From: Acidobacteriota bacterium
Lineage (GTDB): Bacteria > Acidobacteriota > Terriglobia > Terriglobales > Acidobacteriaceae
DNA length: 64,000 nt
Reading direction: 5' to 3'
Assembly (NCBI GenBank): GCA_021785495.1
Contig: JAJYFB010000002.1
Coordinates: 1-64,000, forward strand
The position numbers were made by a program, and so were the translations under genes. The notes beneath the pieces are model-generated. The model saw nothing but the letters and a program-made list of their open reading frames with translations. It did not search any database and was not told the DNA's origin. Shown one piece after another: positions 49,590-59,123 of this stretch (positions are counted from its first letter, which is position 1; each line of letters opens with the position of its first letter).

Positions 49590-50831
49590 TTACCCGACCA
49601 TCACCACCGATTGCGCCCAGTCCATCGCCTTCCAGTAAGCCTGGGCGATGAAATCCTGCTCGATGGCCATCTGCGCGGCCAGAGCCTCAATGCGCGGCCA
49701 GATGCCAGCTTCCATCGCCAGCATCAGTTCGTAGATGGGCGCCAGCGGGCCCTTGTTTTCCAGCAGAACGGTCTTGGCGTTTTCGTCGAGCGGCAGTCCA
49801 TCGAGCACCTCGCGCATGGGGATCTCCAGAATCGCGTCCATCAGCGAGAGCAGCCCCATCTGAAAGAGGTCGGTGTTGCCGGCCTCGATCCGCGCGCTCA
49901 ACTCCTCGCCGAAGCGGGCGCGCACCAGCGAGGCCAGAGCCAGGTCGGAGGGCTTGTTGCGCGATAGTTCGAGCATTCCGCTCAGACGGCACCAGCGGCG
50001 AATCTCGTCCTCGCCGAGGATGGTCAGCGCCTGGCCGATGGATTTGACCTCGCCGCGCAGTCCGAACAGGGCCGAGTTCAGATAGCGCAGCAGCCGGTAG
50101 TAGAGCATGGGATCCGACTTGATAACCTGTTCGAGTTCCTTCCAGTCCAGGGCCGGCTTGGAGATGGCCGCCAGCAGCCGCAGGTAAACCGTGCGATAGG
50201 ATTGCGCGCCACGCGCGCGCATCGTCTCCGGCTTGCGGAAGAAGTAGCCTTCAAAAAAAGTGAAGCCCTCGTTTTTGGCGAACTCGAAGTCGTCGCGCGT
50301 CTCGACGTGTTCGGCGATCAGGCGCGGTCCGCGGGTGCGAAATCGCCGCGCCAGTGCGGCGGTCTCGGCCACGGTCGAGCCCTTGACATCAATCTTGATG
50401 TAGTCGGCGATCTCGGCCAGATCCTGCCGCGGGTCGCTCGGCCGGAAGTTGCAGAGCGCGATCCCGAAGCCGGCTTTCTTCATCGTCTCGCAGGCGGCCA
50501 GCACCTCGGCCTCCGGCGCAACCGCATCAGGAATCTCCGCAATCACCTTCTCGGGCGGCAGCAGGGCGAGATACTCGCCCAGCAGAATCTCGCGTGTGGT
50601 CACGATGAAGGCCGGCAGGCCATTCGACAATGTCGCCAGGCCGATCAGGCTCGACATGTCGATCACGCTGCGGCTGGCCGTATCGCCATCCACGGACGGA
50701 ATGTAGTTCCCCAGCCCAGTGCGAAACAGCAATTTGTAGGCGAACACCTTTTCGTCTCTGGTCAGGATGGGCAGCCGGGCGGCAAAGCGCGCGGGCTTCG
50801 GGTCGTCTGCGTTGAAATCGTACATGGCCAT
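49590..50831 (-). CDS. EAL-HDOD domain protein (YuxH-like), degenerate EAL
   Basis: ARLPILTRDEKVFAYKLLFR; GPRLIAEHVETRDDFEFAKNEGFTFFEGYFF; HDOD region IKSDPMLYYRLLRYLNSALFGLRGEVKSIGQALTILGEDEIRRW. Confidence 0.9.
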   Translation of the reverse strand: MAMYDFNADDPKPARFAARLPILTRDEKVFAYKLLFRTGLGNYIPSVDGDTASRSVIDMSSLIGLATLSNGLPAFIVTTREILLGEYLALLPPEKVIAEIPDAVAPEAEVLAACETMKKAGFGIALCNFRPSDPRQDLAEIADYIKIDVKGSTVAETAALARRFRTRGPRLIAEHVETRDDFEFAKNEGFTFFEGYFFRKPETMRARGAQSYRTVYLRLLAAISKPALDWKELEQVIKSDPMLYYRLLRYLNSALFGLRGEVKSIGQALTILGEDEIRRWCRLSGMLELSRNKPSDLALASLVRARFGEELSARIEAGNTDLFQMGLLSLMDAILEIPMREVLDGLPLDENAKTVLLENKGPLAPIYELMLAMEAGIWPRIEALAAQMAIEQDFIAQAYWKAMDWAQSVVMVG

Positions 50832-51007
50832 GCAAGCCCCTAAGCGCCTATCGGTTCAAAACCCCGCGTCCTTTAATCTCCCGCCGCTGGACGCCGGCCC
50901 AAAAGTACCATGGTCAGACGGGCGCGTCATCGTGGCGAAAAACGCCAGCGCGGCCGGCCGGGCGGGCGCTAGAAGCCCGCGGCCGAAAGCGGTATACTCG
51001 CAGCACG

Positions 51008-51715
51008 ATGCAAGTCTTTGTCATCCTCCCCGCGGCCGGTTTGGGCACCCGGATGGCGGGTCCGCAACCGAAGCAGTTTCTCGCCCTTGCGGGCGTGCCC
51101 ATTCTTGTTCACTCGCTAGGCGCCTTTGCCGCCGCCCCGCGCGTCACGTCGATCTACGTGGCCGTGCGCAAGGCCGAAATGGAGCGCGCCCAGGCGCAGA
51201 TCGACGAGTACGGTTTTGCAGGGCGCGTCCATGTGGTCGAGGGCGGCGAAAAACGCCAGGAGTCGGTGGCCAACGCGCTCCGCTCGCTGCCGGCCCAGCC
51301 CGACGACATCGTTCTGGTGCATGACGCTGTCCGGCCGCTGATCGACGTGGCCACCATCGAGCGCACCATCGACGCCGTCGCCGGGCACGGCGCGGCCATC
51401 GTCGGCCTGCCGGCGGTGGACACGATCAAGCAGGTCGAGCGCACCGCGCACGGTGCGCTGGTGACGGCGACCATCCCACGCGAGTTCGTGGTGCAGGCGC
51501 AGACGCCGCAGGGATTTCGCTACGGCCTCTTCGCGCGCGCCCTGGCCGAGGCCACGGCCGATGGATTTGTGGGCACCGACGAGGCCTCGCTGCTCGAGCG
51601 CGCCGGCGTGCCCGTCGCTGTGGTTCACGGCTCGCCGGTCAATCTCAAGATCACCCAGCCCGGCGACCTGGACCTGGCCGAGTTCTATCTGAAGCAGCGG
51701 GATCCGCGGAGTTAG
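51008..51715 (+). CDS. ispD: 2-C-methyl-D-erythritol 4-phosphate cytidylyltransferase
   Basis: VILPAAGLGTRMAGPQPKQFLALAGVPILVHSL; DDIVLVHDAVRPLID; QTPQGFRYGLF. Confidence 0.97.
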   Translation: MQVFVILPAAGLGTRMAGPQPKQFLALAGVPILVHSLGAFAAAPRVTSIYVAVRKAEMERAQAQIDEYGFAGRVHVVEGGEKRQESVANALRSLPAQPDDIVLVHDAVRPLIDVATIERTIDAVAGHGAAIVGLPAVDTIKQVERTAHGALVTATIPREFVVQAQTPQGFRYGLFARALAEATADGFVGTDEASLLERAGVPVAVVHGSPVNLKITQPGDLDLAEFYLKQRDPRS

Positions 51716-51736
51716 CGGGATCCGCGGAGTTGGCGG
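51697..51736. repeat. Short tandem repeat, 18-bp unit at the ispD 3' end
   Basis: gcgggatccgcggagtta gcgggatccgcggagttg gcgg. Confidence 0.9.
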
Positions 51737-52004
51737 GGCAAAACGCAACCATGGTTGCTGTCGTCTGATCGCGGTTCTGGAACAACGGCACGGCTTCAAA
51801 GGCTGCGAAACCGCTTGAAAGGGCCTTGCACGAGCGGCACGGCTTTCGTCGGGCCACACGCCGGGCAAAATCAATGGGGTTTTTACCCCTGCTTTCACGT
51901 TTTTTGTCGTTTTCGCTTGTTTTTCGGAGTTTTATGGCAGCCTCCTTTGGCCCGAGGGACGGTTTCCTCCAATTTTTTATCGCTTCTACAGGCTGGTAAG
52001 AACG

Positions 52005-52631
52005 ATGGCAAAGTCGGACACACGCATCGGATTTGGCTACGATTCGCATGAATTCAGGGCGGGTGTGCCGCTGCGTCTTGGCGGCATGGCGCTCGACCAC
52101 CCGGAGGGTCTGGCCGGCCACTCGGACGGCGACCTGCTGTTGCACGCCATCACCGATGCGCTGCTGGGCGCGGTGGCGGCCGGTGACATCGGCAGCTTTT
52201 TCCCGCCCGGCGATCCCCGCTGGAAGGACGCCGACTCGGCCATCTTCCTCAAGCTGGCGCTGGAAGAGTTGCGGCACGCCGGTTACCAATTGGTCAACCT
52301 CGACGCCACGCTGATCCTGGCCAAGCCCAAAATCTCGCCCATCGCCGCCGAGATGCGCGGCCGCGTCGCCGATCTGCTCGGCGTCGCGATCGACCGGGTG
52401 AGCATCAAGGCCAAGACACCCGAGGGGCTGAACCTGGATCATGTCGCCCAGTGCCACGCTGTCGCGCTGGTCGAGCGCGTCGAGGAGAACGACGAACTGA
52501 AGAGCATGGAGGCGGTCATCGAAAGCCAGCGCCAGCTTGAAGACGTGGTGGACGACCTGCTGACCTCGGTCCACGGCGTGCCCCGGCGGCGCGCCATCGC
52601 ACCCGTTTTCGACACCGACGACATCACCTAA
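52005..52631 (+). CDS. ispF: 2-C-methyl-D-erythritol 2,4-cyclodiphosphate synthase with a ~45-50 aa C-terminal extension
   Basis: TRIGFGYDSHEFRAGVPLRLGGMALDHPEGLAGHSDGDLLLHAITDALLGAVAAGDIGSFFPPGDPRWKDADS; extension ENDELKSMEAVIESQRQLEDVVDDLLTSVHGVPRRRAIAPVFDTDDIT. Confidence 0.93.
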   Translation: MAKSDTRIGFGYDSHEFRAGVPLRLGGMALDHPEGLAGHSDGDLLLHAITDALLGAVAAGDIGSFFPPGDPRWKDADSAIFLKLALEELRHAGYQLVNLDATLILAKPKISPIAAEMRGRVADLLGVAIDRVSIKAKTPEGLNLDHVAQCHAVALVERVEENDELKSMEAVIESQRQLEDVVDDLLTSVHGVPRRRAIAPVFDTDDIT

Positions 52632-52692
52632 ACAGGCTGCGGGGAGCAGCTTTCAGAGATCGGCGGGCAGAGGTCTGGGCATGGCTCCACGC

Positions 52693-53064
52693 TTACAGGT
52701 GCGGAACCTGATAGCGCAGAATCTGCTCGTCCACCGTGACCAGCGTCAACCCCTCCATCTGTGCCTGGGCCACAAGCAGGCGGTCGAAGGGATCGCGATG
52801 ACGCCGCGGAAGCGAGCCGGCACGCTCCGCATGTTCAACGGTAACCGGCAGCGCTGAAAATCCATGCTTTTCAATCGCCCGGACGGCAGATCCGCGAAAG
52901 GCCAGCTTGCCGGTGGCGCGCTTGATTGCGATCTCCCAGACCGTCGCCGCGCTGACATAAACCGGGTTTCCTGGCCATGAGATGGCGTCGTGAAAAGCTG
53001 AGGACAAACGCGCCTCGCCAGTTTCCCACCAGAGAAAAACGTGCGTATCCAGCAGCAGCTTCAT
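52693..53064 (-). CDS. PIN-domain toxin (VapC-type)
   Basis: MKLLLDTHVFLWWETGEARLS...VSAATVWEIAIKRATGKL...RDPFDRLLVAQAQMEGLTLVTVDEQI. Confidence 0.92.
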   Translation of the reverse strand: MKLLLDTHVFLWWETGEARLSSAFHDAISWPGNPVYVSAATVWEIAIKRATGKLAFRGSAVRAIEKHGFSALPVTVEHAERAGSLPRRHRDPFDRLLVAQAQMEGLTLVTVDEQILRYQVPHL

Positions 53065-53067
53065 TGT

Positions 53068-53349
53068 TTACAGCCCAAAATCCAGAAGCGCGTCCTCTGG
53101 CAACGGAGCGTCGAAATCCTCTGCAATGTAAGTGATGTCCATGAAGTTTTTCCCGGGCAAGCGCGGCGATTCGTTTGCTTCCGCCGGGGCCACCAGCCGC
53201 GCCATCGGCTTACCGGCCTTGGCGATTACGATCACCTCGCCATTCGCCGCCCGTTCCACCAGACTGGAGAGCTGTGTCTTGGCTTCGTACAGATTCACCT
53301 GTACGGGCTTGGCAGTTTTTTTCGGCTTGGGGATGGGATGGGCAGCCAT
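53068..53349 (-). CDS. Antitoxin, Phd/YefM-like
   Basis: VQVNLYEAKTQLSSLVERAANGEVIVIAKAGKPMARLVAP; 3-bp from downstream toxin. Confidence 0.9.
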   Translation of the reverse strand: MAAHPIPKPKKTAKPVQVNLYEAKTQLSSLVERAANGEVIVIAKAGKPMARLVAPAEANESPRLPGKNFMDITYIAEDFDAPLPEDALLDFGL

Positions 53350-53547
53350 CGTCGGGCTCCTTGGCTTGATTGTGCGGCAAACTCGCCTGGTTGGTCAAGT
53401 TGGTCAAGTCGCGTCCTTGCGGCGGTCCGTCCTGCCGTTCGAGAGCGCTCCTGGCGGAAGCAAGGCCGCCGCGGATTTTTGTTGCGCATTTTCTCTGTTG
53501 TCTGTACCTTGGCTGCAACGATTTTTCCTTTCTTGGGAGCGCTCTCG

Positions 53548-53865
53548 ATGAACCTGCTGGCTGCGATTCTTCAAACCACGCCTGATCCGGCCGTCGTGCA
53601 ACACGTCCTGGCGGTCATGCTTCCCATTCTGTTCGCCGTGATCGTCGTCGGTCTGGCGATCGTTCTCATTCCCTTCTGGTTTATCTGCAAAAAGGCCGGT
53701 TTTTCGCCTTGGCTGACCTTCATCAACCTGGTGCCGATGGGCAATCTGGCGCTGATTTACATTCTGGCCTTCGCCGAGTGGAAAGTCACGCCAGCGCCGC
53801 CGGTCTATCCGTATGCGCCGCCCGTACCGCCGCCCGTGCCGCCGCCCGTGCCGCCCACGATCTGA
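53548..53865 (+). CDS. Small membrane protein with proline-rich tail
   Basis: Two hydrophobic segments (AVMLPILFAVIVVGLAIVLIPFWFICKKAGFSPWLTFINLVPMGNLALIYILAFAEW) and a VPPPVPPPVPP tail. Confidence 0.65.
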   Translation: MNLLAAILQTTPDPAVVQHVLAVMLPILFAVIVVGLAIVLIPFWFICKKAGFSPWLTFINLVPMGNLALIYILAFAEWKVTPAPPVYPYAPPVPPPVPPPVPPTI

Positions 53866-53898
53866 AATGCGGACCCCGCGCGCGGGCGCAATGTTTTA

Positions 53899-53929
53899 GC
53901 ATCGTGAAAGAAAGAATTTTTCACGATGC
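53899..53929. promoter_or_regulatory. Perfect 11-bp inverted repeat enclosing the gltX start codon
   Basis: GCATCGTGAAA-gaaagaatt-TTTCACGATGC; ATG of gltX is 53926-53928 inside the 3' arm. Confidence 0.7.
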
Positions 53930-55419
53930 CCGAACCGACTCCCGCAATTTCCGCGCCCTTGCGCGTCCGTTTTGCGCCTTCGCCCACCGGCTATCTCCAC
54001 GTCGGCAGCGCGCGCACGTTTCTCTTCAACTGGCTCTACGCCCGCCACAATCACGGCGCCATGGTGCTGCGTCTGGACGACACGGATGTCGAGCGCAACA
54101 CCGAGGCCAGCGTGCAGTCCATCTTCGAGGGGCTGCGCTGGCTGGGTCTCGACTGGGACGAGGAGTACAGGCAGTCCGAGCGGCTCGATCTGCACCGCAA
54201 GGCGGCCGAAGCCATCTTCGCGCGCGGCCTGGCCTATCGCGATTTCACGCCAGCTCGCGCGGGCGAGGACAACCAGTCGGGCGCGCAGGGCGCATGGCTG
54301 TCGAATCCCGGCATGCGCGATTTGCCGCGCGAAGAGAGCGATCGCCGCGCCGCCGCGGGCGAGCCCTTTGCGCTGCGCTTTCGCGTGCCGCGCGGCGAGG
54401 GCCGCATCCTGCGCTTTGTCGATGCCGTCTACGGCGCACAGTCGCGTCCGGCCGACGAGGTCGAGGACTTCGCCCTGCTGCGCTCGGATGGCAACCCGAC
54501 CTACCATCTCGCCTCCTGCTGCGACGACGCCGATCTCCGCATCAGCCACATCATCCGCGGCCAGGACCACCTGACGAACACTTTCAAACACCTGCTGATC
54601 TTCGAGGCCCTCGGCGCGGCCGCCCCGCAGTTTGCGCATCTGCCGCTGCTGGTTGCCCCCGACGGCGCCAAGCTGTCCAAGCGCAAGCACGGCCCGGTCG
54701 TCAGCGTCACCACCTATCGCGACGCGGGATTTTTGCCGCAGGCCTTCGTCAACTTTCTCTGCCTGCTCGGTTGGTCGCCCAAGAACGACCGCGATTTTCT
54801 GGCTCTGGACGAGATTCGCGCTCTGTTTACGCTCGAAGGCATCCATCGCGCCAACGCCGTGGTGAACTTCACCGAGGAAGACCCGTTCGACGCCAAGGCC
54901 GTCTGGCTCAACGCCGAACACATCCGCGCCCTGCCGGTTGAGGAGCTGAGCCGCCGGCTTGAGCCGTTCTTTGCGCAGGCTGGCTTTCATGCCGCGCCGG
55001 AAAAAATCGCCGCCGTCGCGCCGCTCATCCGCGAGCGCATCAGGCTCCTCGGCGAGGCCGCCGCCGCCGCCGATTTTTTCTTCGTCTCCGAACTGGCTCC
55101 GTACGACGCGGCCGAGTTGATTCCTCTCAAAAAGGGAGAATCGGCGGGCGACCCGGCGCTGGCAAGGCGCGTGCTCGAAACCGCCCACAAGGTTCTGGCA
55201 GAAACGCCTTTCGAGCACGATGCGCTCGACAAGGCGCTGCGCGAGGCTGCCGCCGCGCTCGGCCTCAAGGCCGGGCCGATGTTTCAGCCCATCCGCGTGG
55301 CCGTCTGCGGGCGCAAAAACGCGCCGCCTCTCTTTGAAACGCTGATGGTTCTGGGGCGCGCGACCTGCCTGGAGCGCATTGCTCAGGCCATAGAAAGGCT
55401 GGACGCTTCTCCAGCGTGA
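53926..55419 (+). CDS. gltX: Glutamyl-tRNA synthetase
   Basis: [66 protein letters not shown] (KLSKR). Confidence 0.97.
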   Translation: MPEPTPAISAPLRVRFAPSPTGYLHVGSARTFLFNWLYARHNHGAMVLRLDDTDVERNTEASVQSIFEGLRWLGLDWDEEYRQSERLDLHRKAAEAIFARGLAYRDFTPARAGEDNQSGAQGAWLSNPGMRDLPREESDRRAAAGEPFALRFRVPRGEGRILRFVDAVYGAQSRPADEVEDFALLRSDGNPTYHLASCCDDADLRISHIIRGQDHLTNTFKHLLIFEALGAAAPQFAHLPLLVAPDGAKLSKRKHGPVVSVTTYRDAGFLPQAFVNFLCLLGWSPKNDRDFLALDEIRALFTLEGIHRANAVVNFTEEDPFDAKAVWLNAEHIRALPVEELSRRLEPFFAQAGFHAAPEKIAAVAPLIRERIRLLGEAAAAADFFFVSELAPYDAAELIPLKKGESAGDPALARRVLETAHKVLAETPFEHDALDKALREAAAALGLKAGPMFQPIRVAVCGRKNAPPLFETLMVLGRATCLERIAQAIERLDASPA

Positions 55420-55501
55420 AGTATTGCGCGGGAGCGAGTTTATCGGGGCTTTCGCGCCAGCTCGGCCGCAAAATTCTCTCCGTACCGCCTTCCGGCAGCG
55501 G

Positions 55502-56293
55502 CTAGAGTTGTGTGATGGCTTCGGCGCTTCGCAGTTTGCGCTCGAGATGTCTCTCGAGTGTGCCCATGGCGAAACGGCGCAGATCGCGCCCGCGCCGGCG
55601 CGGCCAGGGCTCGACGGCGAAAGCGGCGATGGGGGAGCGGAGGATGCGCTGGGCCAGTTGCCACGAGTCGGCCGAAAGTTCGTGGGCTGCGCCGTGAGCG
55701 TGCAAGGCGCAGCAGAGGCCGTCGGCATGGCTGGAAAACCAGATTCCGTCCGGTTGCAGCGCCTCACCGCAGACAATGCAGCGGCCCAGGTCAGGCAGAA
55801 GGCCCATCAGGCGTGTCATCCACAGCGAAAAATAGGTGAGCGCCATCCATGGCTGGCGGGCTTGGGCGGTTGCGGGTTCGCCGGGGCGGAATGCGGATGG
55901 CTCCGGCTCGATGGCCGCCGTCTGCTCCAGAACGGAGACGGTCAGCCGGAAGACGGCGTCCTGCGGATCGCGCTCCGGCAGCGCCTCGTCGAGCAATTCG
56001 GCGTAAAGGCTCAACGCAGCCATGCGGGCCGGATCGACGGGCGCCGAAAGCGGCGAGCGTACGATCTCCAACTGGTCGAGCCGGACCAGTTCCTGCCGCG
56101 GCCGCTCGGCGAACCAGGCCCGCGCCAACGTCATCGGCTCCAGCGCGCCGCCAAAGCGCTTGCGGCTCTTCAGCGCGGACTTGGCGATGCCGCGCATCCG
56201 CCCGTAGTCGCGCGTAAAAAAGCTGACGATCAGATCCGCCTCTTGCACCGGCCAGGTGCGCAGAACCACGGCTTCCGAGGTGAGGACGGGCAT
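55502..56293 (-). CDS. recO: DNA repair protein RecO
   Basis: MPVLTSEAVVLRTWPVQEADLIVSFFTRDYGRMRGIAKSALKSRKRFGGALEPM; zinc motif CIVCGEAL. Confidence 0.95.
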   Translation of the reverse strand: MPVLTSEAVVLRTWPVQEADLIVSFFTRDYGRMRGIAKSALKSRKRFGGALEPMTLARAWFAERPRQELVRLDQLEIVRSPLSAPVDPARMAALSLYAELLDEALPERDPQDAVFRLTVSVLEQTAAIEPEPSAFRPGEPATAQARQPWMALTYFSLWMTRLMGLLPDLGRCIVCGEALQPDGIWFSSHADGLCCALHAHGAAHELSADSWQLAQRILRSPIAAFAVEPWPRRRGRDLRRFAMGTLERHLERKLRSAEAITQL

Positions 56294-56303
56294 GGAGCTA
56301 TTA

Positions 56304-56640
56304 TCGCCGCTTGCCGTGTGGATGACTCTTCGGCGCTGACCGAGGAGGAACCAGGCTGGGTCAGTCTCGCTACGGTTCTGGAACTTGTTTGGGCATTGAG
56401 CCGAAAGATGCGCGATGCCCGGCCGGTGGTCTCAGCGGTGCTCGACAAATGACTCGCGGTCGATACGATCGTTATGGAAAACGATGCGACGGTTGCGCAG
56501 GCTGTCGAGCGATTTCGCACGACGCAAGCCGATTTTGCCGATTGCCTGATTGCAGCCTCGGCGCGCGCGGCCGGCTGCGGCAGGGTGGTCACGTTCGACA
56601 GAATCGCCGCGCGCGACGCGGGGATGGAACTGCTCGCGTA
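56304..56640 (+). pseudogene. Remnant PIN-domain (VapC-like) toxin: 5'-truncated, in-frame TGA
   Basis: One frame reads VDDSSALTEEEPGWVSLATVLELVWALSRKMRDARPVVSAVLDK*LAVDTIVMENDATVAQAVERFRTTQADFADCLIAASARAAGCGRVVTFDRIAARDAGMELLA*; C-terminal ADFADCLIA...GCGRVVTFDR PIN motifs. Confidence 0.8.
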
Positions 56641-56788
56641 ACGGCGCCAAGACGGGGGCGGTCAGGGGTTGAAAAGGGTGGGCCAGGGGCTCTTTGCAGA
56701 AAGCGCCGTCCAGACGGAGCGCAGACACCAACGCGCGCTTCGTCCCTGCGAAACGCGCGCTGCGGGCGGTTGAAGGTGACTTCCGCGA

Positions 56789-57049
56789 TTAACGGCCGTA
56801 GTGCTTGGCGTTCTTCTCGGCAAAGTGGGCCCACTTCTCCGGCAGGTCGTCCTGCGAGAAGATGGCCGAGACCGGGCAGACGGGCACGCAGGCGCCGCAA
56901 TCGATGCACTCGGCTGGATCGATAAACAGTTGATCGGCGTCGCCGTGAGCGGTTTCGTCCTTCTTGGGGTGGATGCAATCGACGGGACAGGCGTCCACGC
57001 AGGCGGTGTCCTTGGTGCCGATACAGGGTTCTGCAATGACGTAGGCCAT
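56789..57049 (-). CDS. 7Fe/8Fe ferredoxin
   Basis: MAYVIAEPCIGTKDTACVDACPVDCIHPKKDE...FIDPAECIDCGACVPVCPVSAIFSQDDLPEKW. Confidence 0.95.
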   Translation of the reverse strand: MAYVIAEPCIGTKDTACVDACPVDCIHPKKDETAHGDADQLFIDPAECIDCGACVPVCPVSAIFSQDDLPEKWAHFAEKNAKHYGR

Positions 57050-57369
57050 TTTCACTTCTCTCCGGGGATCTGGAGCGGACCCGCTTGCGCGCGCCGCTTT
57101 GCACTGCTCGACGCTGATAGTAGCACACGGCCCCACCGGCGGCGAAAGGCCGGAGGGTGTGGAATCTCACAAGCGGAAGACGGAGTGCGCCCGGTTGGGG
57201 AAGGGTTTTGAAAAGGCACACTTGCGGCGGCGGCAAGAACACCTGCGGCCCAGTGGCAAATCGCTGGGAACGCGCGGCGGCAGGGAGCCGGTTCACTTCG
57301 CCTTCGCCGGAATGCGCTATTCTGAGCGGAGAAGCGCCGCATTTTCCGCACAGGCAAGGCCGGTAACCT

Positions 57370-58155
57370 ATGGCGATCCAGACCGTCGACCGCACCGCCC
57401 GACAGATCGTGCTTACGGTTCAGGAGTATTCCCTGTTCGCCTGGCGCGCCTGGACCAATCTCTTCCGGCCGCCCGTCTACTGGGCGGATTTTCTCTTGCA
57501 GGCCGACATTATCGGCGTTGGCTCGCTGCCCATCGTGATTCTTGCGGGATTCTTTACCGGCGGCGTGCTGGCGCTGCAATCGGCCACCACGCTGGCCGTC
57601 TTCGGCGCCACGGCGGTCACCGGCCAGTTCGTGAGCCTGACGATGATTCGCGAGCTGGGCGCGGTGCTGACGGGAATCATGGTCTCCGGCCGCAACGCCT
57701 CGTCGATGGCCAGCGAGTTGGGCTCGATGGTCGTCACCGAACAGATCGACGCCATGCGCGCCCTGGGCGTCGATCCCATGCGCAAGCTGGTGACGCCGCG
57801 CCTGTTCGCCACCATCACGATGCTGCTCTTCCTCACCGTCGTCGCCGACACTTTCGGCATTCTGGGCGGGGCCGCGGTCACCGTCTTCCTGAATCATCAG
57901 AACGGCACGCAGTACCTGCACATGGCCTATCTGCATTTGCACTACGCCGACATCGCGCAGGGACTCGTCAAACCGCTTTTCTTCGGCTACATCATCGCCT
58001 CCATCGGCTGCTTTTACGGAATGCGGACGACCGGAGGCACCGAAGGCGTGGGCCGCTCGACGATTGCGGCCGTGGTCAACTCCGCCGTGCTGATCATTTT
58101 CGTGGATTTTCTCATCACGCGCATTTTGCTCTCGGTCCTGCCGTACGGATCGTAA
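57370..58155 (+). CDS. mlaE: MlaE-family ABC transporter permease
   Basis: LQADIIGVGSLPIVILAGFFTGGVLALQS...LTMIRELGAVLTGIMVSGRNASSMASELGSMVVTEQIDAMRALGVDPMRKLVTPRLFA. Confidence 0.93.
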   Translation: MAIQTVDRTARQIVLTVQEYSLFAWRAWTNLFRPPVYWADFLLQADIIGVGSLPIVILAGFFTGGVLALQSATTLAVFGATAVTGQFVSLTMIRELGAVLTGIMVSGRNASSMASELGSMVVTEQIDAMRALGVDPMRKLVTPRLFATITMLLFLTVVADTFGILGGAAVTVFLNHQNGTQYLHMAYLHLHYADIAQGLVKPLFFGYIIASIGCFYGMRTTGGTEGVGRSTIAAVVNSAVLIIFVDFLITRILLSVLPYGS

Positions 58156-58160
58156 ACCGC

Positions 58161-59000
58161 ATGAACCACTCCGCATCGCCCATGCCGATTCCACTTCTCG
58201 CTCCCCGAGAGCCCATGCCCGTCGTTACCCTCCAGAGGGTTGCCGCGGCCTTCGAAGGGCCGCCGGTTTTCGAGGAGGTGAGTTTTTGCGTGGCTCCGGG
58301 CGAAACGCGCATTCTGCTGGGTCCGGTTGGTTGCGGCAAAAGCGTTCTGCTCAAGCTGATTCTTGGCTTGTTGCGACCGGCCGCGGGAAGTGTTCAGCTT
58401 TTTGGCGAAGAGATTGCCCATCTGCCCGAGGAGGCTCTTTTTCCCCTGCGGGCGCGCGCGGGGATGGTCTTTCAGGAGGGCGCGCTCTTCGACTCGCTCA
58501 CGGTGCGCGACAATGTTGGCTACCAACTGCTCCAGGAGCGACGACCCGACGCGGAGATTGACGCTCGCGTGCGCGAGGCGCTGCGCTTTGTCGGCCTGGA
58601 GCAGACCTTTGCACTCTTCCCATCGAGCCTGTCGGGCGGCATGAGGCGTCGCGTGGCCATCGCCCGCGCTCTCATCCACCGGCCGGAGCTGATTCTTTAC
58701 GACTCGCCCACCGGAGGCCTCGATCCGGTCACTTCGGAGACCATCCTCGAACTGATCGTCAAGCAGCGCGACGTGCGCGCGACCCCAGCGCTGGTTGTCA
58801 CGCATCGCCTGCAGGACGCCTTCGCGCTCTGCACCCATCGCTTCGACAGCGAGCAGGGACGCATGGTTCCGCTTGCCGGGGGCGAGACCCATCCAACCAC
58901 GACGTTTCTCATGCTGAACGAGGGCCGGCTGATCTTCGATGGCTCGCTGCGCGAACTGCTCGGCTCGCGCGATCCCTTTGTGCGCGAATTTCTGGAGTAG
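58161..59000 (+). CDS. mlaF: MlaF-like ABC transporter ATP-binding protein
   Basis: TRILLGPVGCGKSVLLKLILGLLRPAAGSVQLFG (Walker A), LSGGMRRRVAIARALIHRPELILYDSPTGGLDP. Confidence 0.93.
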   Translation: MNHSASPMPIPLLAPREPMPVVTLQRVAAAFEGPPVFEEVSFCVAPGETRILLGPVGCGKSVLLKLILGLLRPAAGSVQLFGEEIAHLPEEALFPLRARAGMVFQEGALFDSLTVRDNVGYQLLQERRPDAEIDARVREALRFVGLEQTFALFPSSLSGGMRRRVAIARALIHRPELILYDSPTGGLDPVTSETILELIVKQRDVRATPALVVTHRLQDAFALCTHRFDSEQGRMVPLAGGETHPTTTFLMLNEGRLIFDGSLRELLGSRDPFVREFLE

Positions 59001-59123
59001 GCGCAGAGATCGCGCCGGCTTCCTGGCCGGAGTGAGCGCGCAGCCGGAGTCGGCGCGAAACGCCCACTCGATGCTTCCCGAATCCATCTTCTCGAAGCCT
59101 GAAAGCAATGGCGCGCCGCCGCG

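Noticed and set aside
57370-59000. Complete Mla lipid-transport operon
   Set aside because: Only permease and ATPase are present; no MlaD/MCE gene follows in the window, so a complete system is not claimed.
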